Below are positions 11,030-20,972 of a stretch of DNA of 64,000 nt, piece after piece. Source of the stretch: Isoetes taiwanensis (taxonomy: Eukaryota; Streptophyta; Lycopodiopsida; Isoetales; Isoetaceae); assembly GCA_021234155.1 (NCBI GenBank), contig JAJEKV010000001.1, forward strand, positions 17,689,382 to 17,753,381, given 5' to 3'. A program made the position numbers and the translations under genes. The notes beneath the pieces are model-generated. The model had not been told where the DNA came from. It made no database searches and was given only the letters and a program-made list of their open reading frames with translations. Numbering within the stretch: position 1 is the first letter of the stretch; each line of letters opens with the position of its first letter.

Positions 11030-11351
11030 CCGTCCAAATCCGAGATGGACGGTCGAGATGAAATGCCCCACGGAATCACAACTTCAATCGATGGTCCAGA
11101 TGAAATGCCTCAATTTCAAGGGCCAAGATTAAAAGCCAAAACTTCAATCGATGGTCCAGATGAAATGCCCCAATTTCAAGGGTCGAGATTAAAAGCCCCA
11201 AATCAGGGGGCTGCTTGGGGTGATTCGAGGTGTCACCATCTGCACCGTCCATCTCAGAGATGGACGGCCGAGATCAATCTCTACCAAAAGAGGTTTGCTT
11301 GGGGTGTTACGAGGTGGCACCGTCTGGGCCGTCCATCTCAGAGATGGACGG
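11030..11351. repeat. short tandem repeats with 23-bp palindromes
   Basis: Two repeat types adjoin. A 60-bp unit starting ACTTCAATCGATGGTCCAGA is present twice (11081-11140, 11141-11200). An 84-bp unit starting GCTTGGGG is present twice (from 11213 and 11297). Each 84-bp unit holds the palindrome CCGTCCATCTC-A-GAGATGGACGG (11245-11267 and 11329-11351, 11-bp perfect arms), followed by CCGAGATCAATCTCTAC. A looser version, CCGTCCAAATCC then GAGATGGACGG, lies at about 11030-11053. A plus frame runs through the block (10997-11392) but its peptide is only the repeat read out. Confidence 0.85.
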
Positions 11352-12255
11352 CCGAGATCAATCTCTACACCATGATCCAGACCTCCATATAATTGTATAA
11401 ATATAAGGATATTATGATATATATTGGAATGATCCAGCTAAAGCTTAGAAATCTGCAAAGAAAAGTGGATATCCAATGTACAAAAGTGCGATGGCAACTA
11501 TAAAGGCAAAAACATGTAGATAATTAATTTTTTTAAGTTTTCCAACTCGCTTATTTAGGCAAGCAAGGGGCGCTTGTTAGACCTGCTGCATGCAAAAGAG
11601 TATCAATTTAAGTATTGATACAATAGCTAACAGGAGGAGTAAGGGAGAGCATGTATTACTAAAGCCTATAAATATAAAGACACACTGTCTGCTATACATT
11701 TAGCACGTTCCTCTATGAGCTACTGCTTAGTAATGATACATCACATAGATTCGAATTGGCCCCATGAGCATACATGTGAATACTGAGAATGGAACTGTAG
11801 CAAAGCCGGAGACAGCAAATAATACTACTGGATGATCTCAACAAGTCTAATCACATTGCTGTAAGAGCAATTAAGAAGACAAATAATTCTCTATAATCTA
11901 TTTGCTTGGGGACTTATATAAAATTCTCAGTCTGCAATTTCTAGACAGCTAGAAGAGCATCCTAATGCAAATCATGGGATCTCATTGATGGCATGTAAAT
12001 GAGAAAGGGAATGTGCCTCCTCAGTCAAAAGATAGCAAATTTGTACCATTGTAGAACACACCACATTTGCAAGCTCGATTTAAACCAATACCCCCCATGT
12101 AATTAATCATATTCATTACAGGTAGATATTATTCTAATAAGTGGAATAACCTTAGATGCAAGCAATATCACAAACAGAACCTTCTTGTGGTTTATCTTGC
12201 ATAATTTTGAAATATGCAGGGTGTGAAAGTGAACCAACTCTAACGTCCTAATAAT
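11352..12255. other. intergenic, no gene seen
   Basis: AT-rich sequence without convincing exons, RNA genes or repeats. Confidence 0.45.
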
Positions 12256-12356
12256 TTACCCAACATTTTCAAGGCTGGACAGAAAAGCCTGGACCGCTGC
12301 ATTACGAGATGAAGATACTCTTCCATTAGGATCTAAGGCCAGCATATCTAAAGCAC
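12256..12356 (-). other. candidate terminal exon, unrecognised
   Basis: A minus-strand frame following a TGTAG acceptor reads ALDMLALDPNGRVSSSRNAA then VQAFLSSLENVG and a stop codon at 12256-12258. Composition is protein-like. It is not the expected next exon of the PP2C remnant just upstream on the same strand, and the family is not recognised. Confidence 0.3.
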
Positions 12357-12440
12357 TACAGCACTTGATGCACTGATACTATGTCAACTACTCTATAGTC
12401 CAACCCATTTGGAAAGGGCAGGAATACGCAAAGCAGATTA

Positions 12441-12583
12441 CCAGCTTTCTTCCAATTTTAAACAGTAACTCTTCAACAAGACATTGAGCAGGGATCACCA
12501 TCTGAAGACTTCTCCATGAATACAACCTCCTTGTTGCTCAGATATTCATATCGCCCATCAGATGACAAGACCAAGAAATGATC
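12441..12583 (-). pseudogene. PP2C phosphatase (POLTERGEIST-like) exon remnant
   Basis: The minus strand reads DHFLVLSSDGRYEYLSNKEVV, matching the DxFLILSSDGLYQYFTNEEAV segment of plant clade-C type 2C phosphatases (POL/PLL). Then, after a one-base frame change at GATGGTGATCCCTG, it reads AQCLVEELLFKIGRK like AQHLVEEVLFRAAKK. A GTAATC donor follows at 12440. The DG of SSDG is a metal-ligand region in PP2Cs. The frameshift and the lack of the other PP2C exons (RVKGRL, HDDVSV) indicate a relic. Confidence 0.65.
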
Positions 12584-12598
12584 ACGCGGGGGCTAACC

Positions 12599-12672
12599 CT
12601 ATGATTTAAACAAGGTGCTGCGCACGGAGGGTTGCCCTCCATGGCCGGAGGGTGAAGTGGCTTAAATCATAG
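12599..12672. repeat. 11-bp inverted repeat around GC-rich insert
   Basis: CTATGATTTAA (12599-12609) and TTAAATCATAG (12662-12672) are perfect inverse complements enclosing about 50 bp that itself contains GGAGGGTTGCCCTCC. It could be a small MITE or a footprint next to the PP2C relic. Confidence 0.6.
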
Positions 12673-14605
12673 TTCAAAGTCATATTTTGACAATCAATTC
12701 AAAACGATAACCCCGAACATTTAGAAACGAAATCCTCTGTAGCCAACGAACTACCTTTATCTTCAAAATGCAGCTAAAGAACCTGTGAGTTTAGAAAGAA
12801 CCTGTGAGTTTAGATATCAGCCACGCAGGGAGGGGGATTGTATAAGACACTCTACCCATGATTCGTTGTTAATAATATTGAAGACTATGGTGAGTTTTGA
12901 TCTGTTTTTTTAGATTTATTTTAAGTAGCTATTTGCAGGACCTGGGTTATAGCTTCTCATACCAGTTGTCGAATATATTTTGTTGCGCATTTCAATTGAT
13001 CATCCGGGCCAAGAATTGAGACCAAGAAAGGACCCTTACTATATTATTATTGTGATATTCGAGTGAGGCTTATGCATTGTGGAATGCCTCTACAAGTATT
13101 TTGTCTCCTTTTATGATTGAATTTTATCATGTAAAGCCCCAAGCTATGAGTTATTGTTCTTTGGTCGTAAAAGACTATGGAACGGTTAAAGAAATCAAGC
13201 AAGGAAGAAAAGTTGCATTAACTTTTTTAGGAGACCACCTAGGCCCATGGGAGCGGAAGCTTAGCTAGGGACCCGGAGCAATGACAACAAAGAATGATAT
13301 TTCCATCTTGCCTTTTTATGAAGATTACATAAGTAAATAAAGGCAAAGGAAAATTTTAGAAACATGTAAGAGGAATAGTCACAAATTGAAAATTAAAACA
13401 TAATTATCCAAGTGAATAAACAATCAAATTTAAGCGAGCATGCCTTACAATAATACTGGCACCTTGCCTCAACTATGTAAGATGTGCACCACAACTTCAC
13501 AACATGGCTCTCTATTTTTAGGTTGCTTTAAATTCTACCTTACAAAATAGAAAACCCTAACTATTTTTCTTAGCATTGATGTGATTTTAGATTTTAGGTT
13601 GACCATTTTAGACCCTTTTTCAGATATCTATAGCTATACATGCGGTGTATATTTATATCTTCACCAAGGGGCAAAAACGACTCTAGCCTGAAGCTCTTGC
13701 TCATGCATTAAAAGGGAGGGCTACCACATAAGTGAAAGCAAATGTGAAGCACAACCGGTTTTCAAGGGAAGGCCAAAACATGAAGCACAACCCTGAAACA
13801 AACATGAAGCATAACCCAAACTCATTGACCTCGAGAGTCGAGTTTCGTCAAAATTACCCAAACACTTCGAAGACAGCTGGCATATGACAGGCATTTTTAA
13901 ATAGGTATTATTTTCATATTGATGTCAAGTTAAGCGTACATAATTTCCCCAAACATATTGAGATATCTTGTTTTACATCGATGTTAGATTGAGCCTAAAT
14001 AATTTCTTCTGAACATTTTAGGATATATCTTGTTTCATATAATTTATCCAAACCACACAGCATGTATAGCATGTACAATGACTTAACATAATTTACTTGC
14101 AAGGGTAAAACTCTTTGAAAGTCTTGACAAATTGCAGTTCCATGTAGTAAGTTTCATCTAAAGATAACCAGCTCATCAAAATATTAGGGCATTTCAACTC
14201 AAAACATTTTACTTTTTATAAGTATGTGAAACCCAATCATCTCAATCAACAAGTTTGAAACTTGCAAAACCAGTAAGTAACCCTTTACAAGCACAAGTTT
14301 TAAGCATGAATCTATAGGAACAGTTTTCAACCATGTATATGCCCCATGAACAATCCATGGAGGCAAAAGACTACTCTTTGACAAGTTTGTGTGTTGTACA
14401 GCAAGCAGGAGTATCAATCTCTTTTGAAGACACCTGCTTAAAAATTTTATTGATGACTTTCCTTCTGCATGGAACCCGGTGGCGTATACCAAAATCTATA
14501 GCCAGGTAGGCTCAAAGCAAAATCACGAAAAGTTAAATATATTAGGATCACTCGCATAGTAGGTTATATCTTTGGAGACCATGAAGGTCGCAGATTCATG
14601 TAAAC
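12673..14605. other. intergenic, no clear gene
   Basis: The plus frame 13077-13268 ends in DYGTVKEIKQGRKVALTFLG, which looks like coding sequence but has no neighbours or recognised family. The minus frame 14199-14492 is a plain AT-rich open stretch. Nothing else is seen. Confidence 0.4.
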
Positions 14606-16881
14606 AATTGACTTATATAAGTTCTCATCACTTTCGCCACCTTGACTTCATCATAAACCATTCCCTCTGGCGCAACTCCAAAGAAAGAGAACCATGGTAT
14701 ATCTGAAAATACAATATAATTTTATCAATGCATCCCCACGGAGAGATTAATATGTGTCATATGGTGACAGACCTGTCAATTGTAGTAGCTGTCAAACGAT
14801 TTTGTCGTAATTCATCCTCCAAGCTTGCGTCCCAGAATTGCGTGCCCGCCTACAACAAGCATCACCACTAACATGTGAACAGAAAAGGACAAAACCATAA
14901 TTGATTGTTCAAAATAGAAATTAAGTGGTGGCGCAGTCTTGGACTCCTATTCGGGCGTCCACCTATTTGTGAAGTGTGTTGGACCCCCACATTTTTGCCA
15001 TGGACATAAGAATAGACATATAGCAGCAGAATATAGATGAATCTCGAATATGCAATCTAGCCACCTGATCGACGCTGTAGAAAAAATGCATTGGGATCTA
15101 ACAATCTTGTCAACCTAAAAATAACTAGTGCCTGGTTAGTGATCCAGGGAGAAGCAGCTTAATAATTCAGCTTGGCCCATAATCCTTGTTCTGATATATG
15201 CTTTTCATTTCTCATTTTGCTATATAACCTGAATGACAAGCAAGAATGAAGATCCAAATTTTCAGTATCCTGGTACGATGGCCTTGAGAAAACTAAAAAG
15301 ACTTAGAGTGGAAATAAATAAAAACTTTTCTATTAACGGTCGCGATGAAATGCAAAGCCCGGAGAGATGCTTACCGGTCCTCGAATGCGGCATTTAATGC
15401 TTCCATAGTGTCAAGGATCACTCCCGTGACAGGACAACCTAGCAAATATCTTTCAGAACGAATGGGGAGTTTCAAAATGTTTTTCTGCAAGGAGGGACGA
15501 GAAACTTATAGTCATCTCACCAACTAAAGCGTGCCCGGCTTCATGAACAAGAAGCCGTCGTTTGAAAGGTTTCCACAGGCTCAAAAGCTGGCCAACACAC
15601 ATTGCCTCCAAGGTAAATAGAATCGTAGTGAAAACCCCCCGCCCACGAAGAGCAATGGTCTTGTATCAACTCCATTGTTCCCTAGGTAAGCTATCGTTGC
15701 AAGAGATTTTGTCGAAGATGAGGGCTGCACTTCCATTCGGCTCCCCATTTCTTAGGAGAGAACTTAGATCTTTGATAGGACAACCATTTTACATAAGCGG
15801 TTTTACAAAAAAAAAAAAATGAGGGAAAAATTATGACTTAGTTTAATATCTCACGCGCATTCCCAGCCTATGCTACTTACTGTAGTGAGTTGCCAAGGAG
15901 AATTTCAACCATTGACATCAAATAGCTGGAGTAACAACTCTTGGCCCTTCAGAAGCTGCACAAAAACAAGTCAGAAACCTAAATAAACAATAGTCTGCAA
16001 GTATAAGAATGGCACAGCAAACAATGAAAATATGCGTAACTTTTATGTTTTAACCCAGTAACTTGTTCTAGAACCTGCCATGCTAGTAGAAATATTATGT
16101 TGACTCATTTTTCATCATCAAGCACTCGGGTAACATGCCCCAAACTACCTTGCTTCATGTATTATATATGTCTGGGGGATATTGACAATTGATATAAAAC
16201 ACTATAACATGCTTGAAGTGTTGTTTATTGACTAGATTCTCAGATAGGCATGTTCACACCATCCTACAGCCCCTTGGTATCTTTAGAGCCATCTATAGTG
16301 TCTTGAAAATATGTGCTAATTCTTTGGAGACCACGCTTTGCATTTATCTTCTTCCCGATACAGTTCAATACTTAGCCTCACGTTATTAGAGAATAGTATC
16401 TTATAATCGATGCCCAAGTATCTCGAGCTCAATTTATGAGTTACGTGAATTATTAATAAAGAACACAATTGTAATATCACTCACCTCTAGACTTGTAGCG
16501 GCCAAAACTGGGAATTAAGCCCTGCATAGTAAGAAATTCATATGCTTCTCCTACAAGTGCCATGTCGGAAGCATCCTTACAAGAATCTAAAACCTTAAAC
16601 AGCTCTTCCTTCTTTTGCACGCGAATCCAAAAGGGGTCCCCATCTTCATCTCTATTCTCAAATACAACTTCAACTTCTGGCAAACCCTGTTTTGCAACCT
16701 TGCCATCAACAAAGGCCCTATTAGAAAAACCTCCCTTGAGCTTCAAATCAGCACTCTGTGGTCGAAGGATTGCAGCCAGAGCTTGGCTATGGCGACGGTT
16801 ATCCAATAGAGGATCGGAATGAACAACAGAGGTTTCGCCCCAGTGCCCGTGCACACACAAGTATCGGGCGCCTCCATGCAT
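14606..16881 (-). pseudogene. chloroplast M41-like metalloprotease pseudogene (VIR3-like family)
   Basis: Five minus-strand pieces in order. 16881-16485 is open for 132 codons and ends EAYEFLTMQGLIPSFGRYKS, as in the N-terminal part of the plant plastid FtsH-like family that includes VIRESCENT3. 15587-15521 reads RRLLVHEAGHALV, keeping the HExxH zinc site. 15449-15375 reads YLLGCPVTGVILDTMEALNA. 14850-14773 reads AGTQFWDASLEDELRQNRLT. 14702-14606 reads RYTMVLF, then after a one-base shift FGVAPEGMVYDE. Two exon joins are one base out of frame, the last exon has a +1 shift in the LFAGVA region and a -1 shift in the EGGESDEN region. The family is thought to act in chloroplast biogenesis; this copy cannot make it. 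The assignment rests on remembered family sequence. Confidence 0.65.
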
Positions 16882-16968
16882 CCAAACTTCGGTTAGCCGG
16901 TATGCACTGCAATGGCGGCAAATGAGGGATGACCTAACATTTCTGAGTTCTGGCCGGGTTTTTAGCAG

Positions 16969-17020
16969 TTTTTGGCATATTCTAGGTATATGTTAGTATA
17001 TACCATGAATATGCCAAAAA
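16969..17020. repeat. 52-nt near-perfect hairpin
   Basis: Arm TTTTTGGCATATTC (16969-16982) pairs with GAATATGCCAAAAA (17007-17020). After a 2x2 mismatch, GGTATAT pairs with ATATACC around a GTTAGT loop. It lies just upstream of the metalloprotease pseudogene. It may be a tiny MITE or an expressed stem-loop. Confidence 0.8.
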
Positions 17021-18054
17021 CCCACATAAACAAGGGATTGCCCCCTTGGGGGCAACCCAAAAAGGTGAACAGGTAATGTATGGTTCATTGCCAACAAAAT
17101 CAATCAGAAAATAAGATCATCATTGCATTTGGGCCGCATCAAGATAACCAAGAAAGCCAATTACTTGCCAATAAATTGAGTATCTAATGTTGTTCAAAGA
17201 CAAACCTATTTGGGAAAGCCCACCACAAATGCACGGGTGACTGACTCTCAACTGCCCTTGACATATGGATCCATGGTGTCTGTATGCTCCGTCTTAATTC
17301 ATAAAAATTCCTATGAATTAAACTTAAATATTAGAGCAAAGAGTATTCCATAACAAAATCAAAATCTACTAATTACCTGATCGGCTTTTTTGTGTTATGG
17401 ACTCGATGAGAGCTCTTAGGGCACCTGGGCTACTTCTCGAAAGGCATGGTTGCGCAAAGTGCCCTTGTTCCATTCCATTCCAGTTTCTTCTATTATGTAC
17501 TTCGAGCAAATCAAGCTGCACTCAAATGAAGTCTTTGAGCTGCGCCTTAAATGCCTTAAGCTTTCTTGTCAGTTTCTTGCATATTGTATCAAACACAACC
17601 ATGAGTGTACCCATTGAATATCACATATAAAGCACTTTAGTCACCTCCCCCTAGAATGGCTACTAACGATAAGTATCATGCAAAATACAATTTTTATTAC
17701 CCATATAATGTGGTCCCTATCAAGAATGTTATTTTTGTTACATATGATTTCCTAAGGTGAGGGGAGGTATTCGTATGCAAAAACGTATTTTTGTGATGCT
17801 GGCATCTGGGATGCGTTTTGGAAACCTAGCTGGTAGTAGAGTCCTGAGATTCTCGAGCTGCGACTCGCATGACACAACAACGCCCGGATGGATGGGGCTT
17901 TTCTATTCATCCCAGCAGTGTAATTACAATGGTAGAGAGTGGGTAGCTGCATATCGCAAGCTACCCAAAAAACAAAAAATACAGGGAATATCCAGTCATA
18001 ACACCTGGACCCCAAAATACAAAAATATATCATAGATGTTTGGCTAGTGTACCT
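17021..18054. other. intergenic, no clear gene
   Basis: The minus strand around 17600-17400 reads CKKLTRKLKAFKAQLKDFI, faintly like a LINE endonuclease-to-RT linker, too short to call. The phrase CATGACACAACAACGCCCG near 17869 recurs at about 18541, linking this flank to the duplicated block that follows. Confidence 0.35.
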
Positions 18055-18133
18055 GCCTAGGGCTTATCGCCGGGATTAAAAAACCCCGCCCTTTCGGGTT
18101 TTCGAGGAAAAACCCTAGCGATAAGCCCTAGGC
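18055..18133. repeat. 15-bp inverted repeat (hairpin / small MITE)
   Basis: GCCTAGGGCTTATCG (18055-18069) and CGATAAGCCCTAGGC (18119-18133) are perfect inverse complements. The loop contains AAAACCCCG and CGGGTTTT, which can pair in turn. Confidence 0.8.
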
Positions 18134-18330
18134 GTTGGCTTAGACAACGCCTCACGCTAAACTTCCCAAAACCCACGCCCAAAAGAAACCAACGCCAGGC
18201 AACGCCAGCACTGCATAAGACCACAAAACACAATAGAGAAGAACAAAACCCTCAAAAAGCGAGGGGCGATTAAAGCGCCGTGCCACTAACAACATATATA
18301 AACAAAATACTTAAGGGAGGGAGGGAGGGA

Positions 18331-19040
18331 GAGCATAGAACATAACTAAAACACCGGCCAACTTAAGAGAAAGCGCTGATGAGAAGTGAAGGCTAATGCG
18401 TGAAGAAATAGCGATCCCCTAACCGATGAGAGGCCCGAAATGCATGCAATGCATGCAGTAACGATGCAACTCTTGCATGCTCGTCCGCTCGAGAATCGCG
18501 ATCCGGTCGGATCGATTCAAGATTCTCGAAGCCGCGACCGCATGACACAACAACGCCCGAAAAGAAGAGAACTTCCCGTCGATCCGAGATGAAGGCTCAA
18601 GAATTGCCCCATAGTGGAGGAATGCCGAGGTAGAAGCTGGAGACGACGAAGGATAGGAAGAGATACGAGAAAGATAGGAAACGCCAGAAGGGATGCGCCA
18701 GAAAGGTCAACGCAGCCAAGGTAGAAGAGAACCGAAACCATAAGAAACGCCAGAAGGGATACGCCAGAAAGGTCAGGTCAAGAGAAACAAGAATGATAGG
18801 AAATGCCTTTAAAGGTCAACCCATGCAAGAGGAAGCCCCTCCCTCTGCATGAGAGCATAGAACATAACCCAAACACCGGGCTAAGAGAAAAGCCGGCGAG
18901 AAGCAAGGCGAATGCGTGAAGAAATAGCCATCCCTAACCGGATGAGAGGCCCGAAATGCATGCAATGCATGCAGGCAACGCATGCAACTCTTGCATGCTC
19001 GTCTGGCTCGAGAATCGCGATCCGTCGGATCGATCTGCAT
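18331..19040. repeat. ~190-bp direct duplication
   Basis: The stretch GAGAGCATAGAACATAAC through GCATGCTCGTC to CTCGAGAATCGCGATCC appears at about 18331-18520 and again at about 18851-19040, each with ATGCATGCAATGCATGCAG. Between them AAACGCCAGAAGGGAT.CGCCAGAAAGGTCA is itself repeated (18678-18770). The block is much richer in GC than its surroundings. The small minus frames across it are not gene-like. Confidence 0.75.
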
Positions 19041-20972
19041 TTGGATGGGGTCGGGTGTGGAGGCGGCTGCAGGTGTCGTCGACAGAGGAGAATGCTATTT
19101 TGGGGGAGATTATGTGTTGTATTAGGTGTGTATCCGGTTGATCCGGTTGCATGAGGTGTCGCCAGCACAGGCGACCTGATATCAGAAGTAGCGTCAACAA
19201 CGAATCCGGCCCTGCCGAACCCGCTAAAGGGATGCCCAACCTGCTAAATGGATGTCGAATCTGCTATGGCTGGATCCGAATCTACCAAAGGGATGCTGAA
19301 TCTGCTAATGCTGGCCTTTAATCTATTTCTAGCCGAACTATTCTTGGATGCCTTTACTTATCTGATAGACCCAGCTATTTGCTGTCTCAAAAGGGATTCC
19401 AAGTAAAAGGGACTGATTCCATCTAGAATATATATAAGTGTTGCTTGCTTTACAGAATTACGCCTGATCCATTCTCTCCTATTTATTTCTGAAGCCTTGT
19501 GCCCACGACTGCTTGGGATTTAGCCCAGCTTAGTTTTTAGTTGATGAATTCATGTGTGGATTTGAATTATTCAAGGAAACGATTTCTTGAAGAAGTCTGA
19601 GCCCGGTTGGGTGGTACTTTTTCCCCTAAAGATTGAAGAGATCTTTGTGTCCTTCGATTTCCTAATTCTGTGGTTTAATTGAGTCGTAACAATCTTCGAT
19701 GTCTCCTATGCATGGGCCGAACGTGGAACACAGGTAAGGCATGGGCATTGGATATCTGAGGTTCGATTCCCCATGCTCTACTTATTGTTTTCCTACTCTA
19801 CTGTATTGCATTGTTCTTTTCCTACTGTACTGTATTGCATTAAAAATACCCTTTTATGTAATGGTCTTTGCCTTAATAATGTCCCTCTGTCGGGTCAATA
19901 CGAGTTTGACTTGCAAAAGACTCAGTTTGTACGCTCTGGATTTAAGGGAATATGCTCCCACATGTGCTGCAATCCAATAGCCAAAAAGCCATAATACAAG
20001 GTTTAGCCATAATCTACCCTAGTTCAACGGTTTATTGAGTCTCGACTTTCACTACTCATGCATGCAACGTAAGACGAACTGTGTACATGAGAAAAACTTG
20101 TTGATGGACATTAAAATGCTCTTTTGTTTCTTCGTTTCCATGTCCTTCAGTATATACCATAATACCTTGGGGCGTCATAGGATATGGCTGTGCAAAGGAC
20201 CATAATCAAAACTATTTCATGCCGAGAGACTTATATTATTGAAAAAGGGTAGGTCTAATTTGAAAAGGTAATCACATTTGATTGTCAGTTGTATTAGTGA
20301 AAGCATTCTCTTTAGAACATTAGTTTTCGTGGTAGGGGTTCAAGTTCACGTATCATATTCTGGATATTTCAAGGTCATACATTTCCATTCACCTCATTGT
20401 TCATTTGGGTTGAGTTTTTGCATAGGTCATATAAATAAGGGATGCCATATTGGGAGCGCCATCAAACTACAATGCTGAAGGGAAATGCCTCTATTGAAGA
20501 GATGGTTTAACCTGGTGTTGTTTGCCAAAAGAACCCCGTACATTTTCTTGATATCATGTTCAACCACAAAATTTAGACATCTATAAGTTGGTTTATCAAT
20601 TGAGAGCAATTTGAGACTAGTTATAAAAGTGCATAGCATCAAATAAGAGCATAAGCTTGCATATTTATGGCATTTGAGTACTTTGCACATAGCTTCTTAA
20701 AGGCATTCCTTCCTCTTATGTGCACTTGGCAACTTTACTCGGAGCTGAAAACAAAAGCTTGGATGGAGCTGAAAATTCATTCGCTAGAGACAATAATTCA
20801 GCATTCACGGAAACGCAAGTTTCTATTTAGAATATCTAAATCTAAGCATCAACCAAAAGCGGACAATGTCTAATTTTATATAAGCATCCGTCTAAGGACA
20901 TAGTGGCAGCAATTTCATGAACACTTCTCTGATCAAATTCTAATTGCGAGCAAAATTTAAGATCTTTCTTAA
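19041..20972. other. intergenic, no clear gene
   Basis: Short degenerate repeats of the type CCTGCTAAATGGATG occur at 19200-19310 and a CTACTGTATTGCATT repeat at 19797-19842. A GGTTCGATTCC phrase near 19762 resembles a tRNA B-box, but no tRNA fold is present. No gene seen. Confidence 0.4.

Noticed and set aside
10997-11392. 131-codon plus frame with repeated peptide SIDGPDEMPQFQ
   Set aside because: The peptide is only the translation of 60- and 84-bp DNA repeats, with no homology, and the palindromes explain the conservation.
17397-17630. LINE endonuclease-linker remnant on the minus strand
   Set aside because: Only one short Lys-rich stretch fits, with no RT or endonuclease motif nearby.
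19762-19780. tRNA-like B-box (GGTTCGATTCC) suggesting a tRNA or SINE
   Set aside because: No matching acceptor stem, D-arm or A-box at the right distance, and the T-stem does not pair.
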